Source of the DNA: Bacteroidales bacterium
GTDB lineage: Bacteria; Bacteroidota; Bacteroidia; Bacteroidales; FEN-979
Assembly (NCBI GenBank): GCA_028706295.1
Contig: JAQWBQ010000025.1
Span: forward strand, 1 to 42,072
Direction: 5' to 3'
DNA length: 42,072 bases
In this document: positions 36,656-42,072 of the stretch, piece after piece
Numbering within the stretch: position 1 is the stretch's first letter
Layout of the letters: every line of letters begins with the position of its first letter
Program-made: the position numbers and the translations under genes
The notes under the pieces: generated by a model
Seen by the model: only the letters and a program-made list of their open reading frames with translations
Told to the model about the DNA's origin: nothing
Database searches by the model: none

Positions 36656-37483
36656 ATGGAAAAAGCGAAAGTTTTGTTTGTTGAGCAGGAGATTAGCCCA
36701 TATCTGAAAGAAAGCCCCATGGGAATGATCGGGAGGTATCTCCCCCAGGGTATCCAGGAGAAGGGAAGAGAGATCCGTACGTTTATGCCGAGGTTCGGGA
36801 ATATCAATGAACGGCGGAATCAGCTACACGAGGTGATCAGGCTTTCAGGCATGAATCTGATCATCGACGACACCGACCACCCGCTGATCATCAAGGTGGC
36901 ATCCATACAACAGGCACGGATGCAGATCTACTTTATCGACAATGAAGATTATTTTCAGCGGAAGTTCACCCTTCACGATAAAAACAACAAATTTTTCCCG
37001 GACAATGACGAGCGTGCAATTTTTTATTCCCGGGGAGTTATCGAGACCGTGAAAAAACTGGGATGGGGCCCTGATGTGATCCACTGTCATGGCTGGATGA
37101 CCAGTCTGGTCCCGATCTACATTAAAAAAGCTTACTGCGACAATCCCCTCTTCACCGAGACCAAATTGATCTATTCCATCTATGATGATGACTTTGAAGA
37201 ATCCCTCCACAAGGATTTTGCTCATAAAATCAAGTTGGACGGGATTAATACCCGGGATCTTAAACACTATAAGACGCCTTCTTACGTTAATGTCATAAAA
37301 GCGGCCATCGATTTTTCCGACGGTGTGATCATCGGATCACCGAAAGTCAACCCGGAACTGATCAGCTACCTGAAGGAAATCGATAAACCGTGGCTCGATT
37401 ATCAGCCGATGGATCGTTACGTGGAAGCCTATAATGATTTTTACGATGAGATCCTGGTCCATGACACGGTTCCGGTCGAATAA
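36656..37483 (+). CDS. Glycogen/starch synthase N-domain-only protein (GT5-like)
   Basis: 275 aa, about half the length of a glycogen synthase. It resembles the GT5 N-terminal Rossmann domain: MEKAKVLFVEQEISPYLKES, RYLPQGIQEKGREIRTFMPRFG, and GPDVIHCHGWMTSLVPIYIKK (139-158). The C-terminal ADP-glucose-binding GT-B domain is missing, and the K-x-G-G-L motif near residue 18 is replaced by KESPMGM, so glycogen synthesis by this protein alone is not expected. Such short proteins are common in Bacteroidota next to DUF4270 and glmS, as here. The function is unknown; an envelope or sugar-sensing role is a guess. The stop is 23 nt before the DUF4270 gene. Confidence 0.8.
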   Translation: MEKAKVLFVEQEISPYLKESPMGMIGRYLPQGIQEKGREIRTFMPRFGNINERRNQLHEVIRLSGMNLIIDDTDHPLIIKVASIQQARMQIYFIDNEDYFQRKFTLHDKNNKFFPDNDERAIFYSRGVIETVKKLGWGPDVIHCHGWMTSLVPIYIKKAYCDNPLFTETKLIYSIYDDDFEESLHKDFAHKIKLDGINTRDLKHYKTPSYVNVIKAAIDFSDGVIIGSPKVNPELISYLKEIDKPWLDYQPMDRYVEAYNDFYDEILVHDTVPVE

Positions 37484-37506
37484 CTGAACGCTCTAAAATC
37501 AACCAT

Positions 37507-38865
37507 TTGAAGTCACCCGTGAACAAACTGCCGGTTTCTCTGCTGATCGGAACACTTCTGCTGTTCATCCTGTTTTCCTGTAAAAAAGATCCTTACGAGA
37601 TCGGGTTTGACCTTTTGCCGCCGACTGATACGTTGAATGTCAGGACCACCGACACCATTACGGTGGAAGCCTTTTCGGTGATCGTCGACTCGGTCCGCAC
37701 CGATAAAGTCAGCTCCCTGTTGCTCGGCTCCATGCTGGATCCGGTATTCGGCAAGACCACCGGTAGTTTTTATACGCAGCTTGAACTCTCCTCAGAAGAA
37801 CCCGATTTCGGCGATCAACCGGTGCTGGATTCTCTCGTGCTGATGCTTTTTTACAATAATTATTACGGTGACACCCTGACCCGGCAGCATGTCAGGGTTT
37901 ATGAGCTCAGCGACGACCTGGTTTACGACAGCGTGCACTATTCCAATGACCGGCTCAACGTTTATCCCGTATTGCTGGCCGATCAGGATTTTTATGTCAA
38001 ACCCACCGACAGTGTCAAGGTCGGCGATGAAACGCTGGCGGCACATTTGCGGATCAACCTGAGCAAGCAAACCAGTTACCTGGGGAACAAAATCCTCTAT
38101 GCTCCGGCCAGCGCCCTGACAAGCAACAGCGAATTCGTGAAATTCTTCAAGGGATTGTATGTGGAATCCACACCGGTTAACAACGGGGGTTCACTATTCT
38201 CATTCTCGGTTACCAACGCAACCTCAAAACTCGTGGTCTATTTTCACGACGGGGCAAACCCCACCAAGGATTCGCTCAACTATGAACTTACCATCAAGGA
38301 TGCCTGCGGCAGGTTTCTGCATTACGACCACAACCGGTACCTCGATGCCAGCCAGGATCTGAAACGACAGATACTCAATCACGACTCGGCGCAAGGGAGA
38401 TCAAAACTCTTTTTACAGGGGCTTGGAGGCGTGCGGATTAAAGTAAAATTTCCCTTCATGAAGAATTTCGGGAAAGGTAAGGTCATTGCCGTGAACGACG
38501 CGCTTCTGATGTTTAAAAACTACGAGACCGACACCACCCTTGCCCCCCCCTATTCACTGACCCTGCTCAGACAGGACAGCGTGGGCACGATCGGGCATCT
38601 GCCTGATGAGTACGAGGGAACCGGTTATTTCGGCGGAACCTACAATGCAACTTCGCGTACCTATTTCTTCCGGATTACACAATATATGCAAAAGATCCTG
38701 CTGAATTCCTATTCCAAAAGCTACGACTTGTACATGTATGTCACCAACCCCCGTTACAACCAAGTAACTCCCAACCGGATCATTCTCGACGGAACCAACC
38801 CCGCGATACCCGGCAGCAACACGTCACGGTTTCAATTGAAAGTTACCTATACCATTTTAAATTGA
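37507..38865 (+). CDS. DUF4270 surface lipoprotein
   Basis: 452 aa from TTG; the GTG at 37519 is equally possible and gives MNKLPVSLLIG. The signal peptide ends in LFSC with lipid Cys25, followed by KKDPYEIGFDLLPP, typical of DUF4270 (DPYEIGFDL; T.T.DTI; LLGSMLDPVFG; ARSF.I.Q.L). Known only from Bacteroidota; molecular role unknown. Second gene of the unit after the starch-synthase-like gene. A weak terminator-like hairpin follows. Confidence 0.85.
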   Translation: MKSPVNKLPVSLLIGTLLLFILFSCKKDPYEIGFDLLPPTDTLNVRTTDTITVEAFSVIVDSVRTDKVSSLLLGSMLDPVFGKTTGSFYTQLELSSEEPDFGDQPVLDSLVLMLFYNNYYGDTLTRQHVRVYELSDDLVYDSVHYSNDRLNVYPVLLADQDFYVKPTDSVKVGDETLAAHLRINLSKQTSYLGNKILYAPASALTSNSEFVKFFKGLYVESTPVNNGGSLFSFSVTNATSKLVVYFHDGANPTKDSLNYELTIKDACGRFLHYDHNRYLDASQDLKRQILNHDSAQGRSKLFLQGLGGVRIKVKFPFMKNFGKGKVIAVNDALLMFKNYETDTTLAPPYSLTLLRQDSVGTIGHLPDEYEGTGYFGGTYNATSRTYFFRITQYMQKILLNSYSKSYDLYMYVTNPRYNQVTPNRIILDGTNPAIPGSNTSRFQLKVTYTILN

Positions 38866-38870
38866 TCTGC

Positions 38871-38902
38871 CGGGAACAGATTCATGGATCCCGTCCTTTT
38901 TT
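38871..38902 (+). terminator. Weak terminator after the DUF4270 gene
   Basis: CGGGA (38871-38875) / TCCCG (38889-38893) with a 13-nt loop, followed by CCTTTTTT. The stem is only 5 bp. Confidence 0.35.
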
Positions 38903-38950
38903 ATCTCTTTCGTTATGGTTTTTTAAGGATTAAAGTCTGTTTGAATTTTG

Positions 38951-38985
38951 TTTGTGAGGAGAAAAAACCTTTCTTTGTATTTTTG
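38951..38985 (+). promoter_or_regulatory. Bacteroidota promoter of glmS
   Basis: TTTG at 38951-38954, 23 nt, then TATTTTTG at 38978-38985. The predicted start site is about 13 nt before the glmS ATG, so glmS has its own promoter and a very short leader with no room for a glmS ribozyme. Confidence 0.6.
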
Positions 38986-39004
38986 ATGCGTCAAAATTTT
39001 AACT

Positions 39005-40843
39005 ATGTGTGGAATTGTAGCCTATATCGGACCCCGGGATGCTTACCCGATCCTCATGAAAGGATTGCACCGGTTGGAATACCGTGGATATGACAGCGCC
39101 GGTGTTTGTCTGATCAATGATGATATCCGGATATACAAATGCAAGGGTAAGGTTTCCGATCTGGAGGATCATGTCAACGGCCAGGATATCTCAGGAACCA
39201 TAGGAATGGCGCATACCCGTTGGGCAACGCATGGCGAACCCAGCACCCTTAACGCCCATCCGCATATCTCTCAGAACAAGACCCTGGCCCTGATCCACAA
39301 CGGTATCATCGAAAATTATGCCTCCATCCGGAGTGAACTGAAAAACAGGGGATATCTCTTCAACAGTGAAACCGATACGGAAGTCCTGGTTCACCTGATC
39401 GAAGACATCATGATTAATGAGAAGGTGCCTGTTGAAGAGGCGGTCAGGATCGCTCTCAATCAGGTTATCGGCGCCTATGCCATCGTGATCCTGGCAAAGG
39501 AATTTCCCGATAAGATCATTGCAGCCCGCAAAGGAAGTCCCATGGTGATCGGGATCGGAAACGGGGAATTCTTCATCGCTTCCGATGCCACGCCGTTGAT
39601 CGAGTACACCGACAACGTAGTCTATCTGAACGACGAGGAAATCGCCATCATTGAACGGAATAAAGATTTGAAAATCAAAACCATACTCAATAAAGCACAT
39701 ACTCCTTACGTTGAGAAGCTGGAGATGAGCCTGGGCGAGATCGAAAAGGGCGGGTTTGAGCATTTTATGCTGAAGGAGATCTACGAACAGCCACGGTCCA
39801 TCCAGGATTCGATGCGGGGCCGGTTGCATGTGGATCACGGTATCGTGACCCTGGGCGGTATCCGCGACTACGAGCAGAAAATCATCAATGCCGGCAGGAT
39901 CATCATCACGGCTTGCGGAACCTCCTGGCACGCCGGTTTGGTGGGCGAGTATCTCCTTGAGGATCTGGCAAGGATCGCAGTGGAAGTGGAATATTCTTCG
40001 GAGTTCCGGTACCGCAATCCGATCCTTTCGGAAGATGATGTCGTTCTGGCGATTTCCCAGTCGGGTGAGACCGCCGACACCCTGGCGGCCATTGACCTGG
40101 CCAAGTCGAAGGGCGCCACGGTACTGGGAATCTGCAATGTGGTGGGGTCATCGATTGCCCGGGCAACCCATGCCGGGGTTTACACCCATGCCGGACCCGA
40201 AATCGGGGTGGCCTCTACCAAAGCCTTCACGGCGCAGGTTGCCGTCCTGGCCATGCTCGGACTGCTGGTTGCCCAGAAAAAGGGGACCATTCCCAAGTCG
40301 AAATTCCAGCAACTGTTGATAGAGCTTGATAACATACCCGCCAAGGTAGAGCGGATCCTGAAACAAAACGAAAAAATCCGCGATATTGCCACTATTTACA
40401 AGGATGTAAAGAATTCTTTGTACCTGGGACGCGGTTACAATTTTCCGGTCGCGCTTGAAGGCGCCCTTAAACTAAAGGAGATCTCGTATATCCATGCCGA
40501 AGGCTATCCTGCAGCAGAGATGAAACACGGACCCATCGCTCTGATTGACGAGTCGATGCCGGTGGTCTTCATCGCTACCAAGCGCGGTATTTACGACAAG
40601 GTGATCAGCAACATCGAGGAGGTGAAAGCCCGCAAGGGAAGGATCATTGCCATCGTGACCGAAGGCGACGAGTCGGTAAAAGCGCTGGCCGATCACTGTA
40701 TCGAGATCCCCGACACCGAGGAGATGTTCGTCCCGTTGCTGGCCACCATCCCGTTGCAACTCCTCTCCTACCACATCGCGGTCATGCGCGGCTGTAACGT
40801 CGATCAACCCCGCAACCTGGCCAAGAGTGTGACCGTGGAGTAA
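39005..40843 (+). CDS. glmS: Glutamine-fructose-6-phosphate aminotransferase (isomerising)
   Basis: 612 aa, standard length. It makes glucosamine-6-phosphate for peptidoglycan and lipid A. The N-terminal glutaminase domain has the mature nucleophile Cys2 (MCGIVAYIG), HTRWATHG and HNGIIENY. Two SIS isomerase domains follow: CGTSWHAG and ISQSGETADTLAA (SIS1), and GRGYNFPVALEGALKLKEISYIHAEGYPAAEMKHGPIAL (SIS2). It ends in the canonical DQPRNLAKSVTVE. No insertions or missing residues. Confidence 0.98.
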   Translation: MCGIVAYIGPRDAYPILMKGLHRLEYRGYDSAGVCLINDDIRIYKCKGKVSDLEDHVNGQDISGTIGMAHTRWATHGEPSTLNAHPHISQNKTLALIHNGIIENYASIRSELKNRGYLFNSETDTEVLVHLIEDIMINEKVPVEEAVRIALNQVIGAYAIVILAKEFPDKIIAARKGSPMVIGIGNGEFFIASDATPLIEYTDNVVYLNDEEIAIIERNKDLKIKTILNKAHTPYVEKLEMSLGEIEKGGFEHFMLKEIYEQPRSIQDSMRGRLHVDHGIVTLGGIRDYEQKIINAGRIIITACGTSWHAGLVGEYLLEDLARIAVEVEYSSEFRYRNPILSEDDVVLAISQSGETADTLAAIDLAKSKGATVLGICNVVGSSIARATHAGVYTHAGPEIGVASTKAFTAQVAVLAMLGLLVAQKKGTIPKSKFQQLLIELDNIPAKVERILKQNEKIRDIATIYKDVKNSLYLGRGYNFPVALEGALKLKEISYIHAEGYPAAEMKHGPIALIDESMPVVFIATKRGIYDKVISNIEEVKARKGRIIAIVTEGDESVKALADHCIEIPDTEEMFVPLLATIPLQLLSYHIAVMRGCNVDQPRNLAKSVTVE

Positions 40844-40857
40844 AAAAATGTTTTACT
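40839..40857 (+). terminator. AT-rich hairpin at the glmS stop
   Basis: AGTAAAA / TTTTACT with a 5-nt loop, overlapping the stop codon and followed by a T-rich tract. The stem is weak, with only two GC pairs. Confidence 0.25.
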
Positions 40858-41037
40858 TGTTGTTACTTTTCTTTTTCTTAATCGTTTGGATGTGTGGGGA
40901 ATGCCGCCATTCTCAGGTTATTCAAAGAGCAAGCATTGTGAAATAGTGTTAAACACCCGGTTGATTTTAAAAAAGTCAGATTCTTCCAGGCCAATGTTCC
41001 TTCAACCGGAGGTCAAAATTCACCATACCAATTAGCG

Positions 41038-41778
41038 CTATTTCGACTTTACCAGGTTGATGTTGTATGTAAAGGATAATCCCCAACCATACATGATCGA
41101 GCCCTTACCGCCTTCGTGAGGAATGAGGTAATGAATAAAACCTTCAGGCCTTACTGACCAGCGGTTGAGGTTGCCGCTGAATGCAAAGCCCAGATTCCCT
41201 CCAACGAAATAGGTTGGATCCGTACCATGACCCGGGATATATATCTGCATCCCAGGAGCCACATTGAATTCAACATACTTCTTATAATGCAGCGAAATGA
41301 TGAACCTGGGATTTAAAAGGTAATAAACCTCCAATTCAGGGTTTTCCTGGAAATCGGAATGTTTTTTCGGTTGATACAAAATGACACTGAATGGAACCTG
41401 GATGGCAAGCACATCACTCAGGAATGCGTACTTTGGTGCTATGCCTACCACATTTTCCCTGCTATCTTCAAGCTTACCGAGATCGAAGAACCCTCTGGCA
41501 TATGATAGTTTGACATCGAAATTTTTCACGATCCCTATGCCAACCCTGATACCAGGTGTATAACCATATGTTCCATCGTACATTTTTGATGCGTAGTATG
41601 AACCTGCTCCAAACAGCGATATCTCAAGCTGGGCAGGCTTAAGTGAAGGAGCGCCATCGAAACTGACAGGCCAGAGTTGCCCCCTCGAAAACAACGGATT
41701 TATCATCAAGGCAATAAAAAATCCTGTTCCGGCGATCAGCGGGAAAAGTTTACGGATGTGATTTGTAATTGTTTTCAT
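41038..41778 (-). CDS. Outer-membrane beta-barrel protein (246 aa)
   Basis: The N-terminal signal peptide, about 34 residues (…GFFIALMINPLFSRGQ), shows export. The mature chain has alternating strands with Gly/aromatic edges (LEISLFGAGSYYASKMYDG; IRVGIGIVKNFDVKLSYARGFF; GWGLSFTYNINLVKSK), typical of transport- or OmpW-like Bacteroidota barrels. No substrate can be inferred. Preceded by a full promoter match (41897-41927), with a leader of about 110 nt that is the shared leader repeat, copy B. Confidence 0.7.
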   Translation of the reverse strand: MKTITNHIRKLFPLIAGTGFFIALMINPLFSRGQLWPVSFDGAPSLKPAQLEISLFGAGSYYASKMYDGTYGYTPGIRVGIGIVKNFDVKLSYARGFFDLGKLEDSRENVVGIAPKYAFLSDVLAIQVPFSVILYQPKKHSDFQENPELEVYYLLNPRFIISLHYKKYVEFNVAPGMQIYIPGHGTDPTYFVGGNLGFAFSGNLNRWSVRPEGFIHYLIPHEGGKGSIMYGWGLSFTYNINLVKSK

Positions 41779-41868
41779 TTGTTAATAATTTTATATTTCA
41801 TTGGTCACATGGAATATCCAATATTACCATTCACGATTTGCATGAACCTGGTGCATTTGGATATTTCA
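41771..41868. repeat. Shared leader repeat, copy B (uninterrupted)
   Basis: The proximal block 41771-41798 includes the start codon. The distal 66-bp block 41803-41868 has ends TGAAATATCCA/TGGATATTCCA and a central CAGGTTCATGCAAA (minus strand). Only 4 nt separate the blocks; this is the empty-site form of copy A. It lies wholly within the predicted transcript leader. Confidence 0.8.
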
Positions 41869-41896
41869 TAAACTAATTTTTATTGGTTTGACAGGA

Positions 41897-41927
41897 CAAA
41901 GGTAGGTTCGTGGCAAGTGGTTCCAAA
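41897..41927 (-). promoter_or_regulatory. Bacteroidota promoter of the 246-aa barrel gene
   Basis: Minus strand TTTG (41924-41927), 19 nt, TACCTTTG (41897-41904): an exact match with ideal spacing. The predicted start site is near 41890. Confidence 0.65.
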
Positions 41928-42072
41928 ACGATTTTCCGGGACTAACGGATGGAACATTTGTAAAAATACAAAAAAGTGCCTCCGGATACGATTAAAATCG
42001 CCTCATGAATTGATTTATGAAAACCAGGAAGAAGGAAGAAGGTGATTTTCGGAAAAAATGCAAATGAATTTT

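Noticed and set aside
38866-39004. glmS ribozyme upstream of glmS
   Set aside because: The predicted leader is only about 13 nt and no ribozyme core was recognised; the ribozyme is known mainly from Firmicutes.

Overview
The window comes from a member of the Bacteroidota, most likely a Bacteroidales-like environmental lineage. Evidence: two giant secreted proteins end in type IX secretion (T9SS) sorting domains, one carries three Fibrobacter-succinogenes-major-paralog-type domains, several upstream regions match the Bacteroidota promoter (TTTG, about 19-23 nt, TAnnTTTG), there is a DUF4270 lipoprotein, and the block DUF177 - rpmF - plsX - fabH is present. No rRNA, tRNA, CRISPR array, prophage or transposase was seen.

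Layout. 1-17862: two very large T9SS-exported surface proteins on the minus strand. The first (3226 aa) has an HExxH metalloprotease-like region followed by 22 Ig-like repeats. The second (2131 aa) has three FSMP-type domains and a propeller-like region. Between them lie a small outer-membrane protein and a frameshifted gene remnant. 18229-21568: a LytS/LytT-type two-component pair whose kinase has an extracytoplasmic FG-GAP-like sensor. 21830-29160: a lipid block on the minus strand (DUF177, rpmF, plsX, fabH, then an acyl-CoA synthetase, a CrtI/retinol-saturase-like oxidoreductase and an LpxL/HtrB-type acyltransferase). 29335-33637: a monofunctional proline dehydrogenase facing a 1077-aa flavin/iron-sulfur oxidoreductase. 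33819-36200: small exported or envelope proteins. 36656-40843: a plus-strand group of a starch-synthase N-domain protein, a DUF4270 lipoprotein and glmS. 41038-41778: an outer-membrane beta-barrel protein.

Two non-coding systems stand out. (1) At least four gene 3' ends are followed within a few bases of the stop codon by word cassettes: arrays of degenerate 7-, 8- and 12-mers in a conserved module order and in a fixed orientation relative to the gene. (2) Two apparently unrelated envelope genes, 6 kb apart, share the same leader (a 27/28 proximal block and a gapless 66-bp distal block at about 82% identity). In one copy the leader is split by a 103-bp MITE-like element with 24-bp inverted termini and a possible 8-bp target duplication, so the second copy acts as the empty site.

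All family assignments are from reading the sequence; no searches were run.
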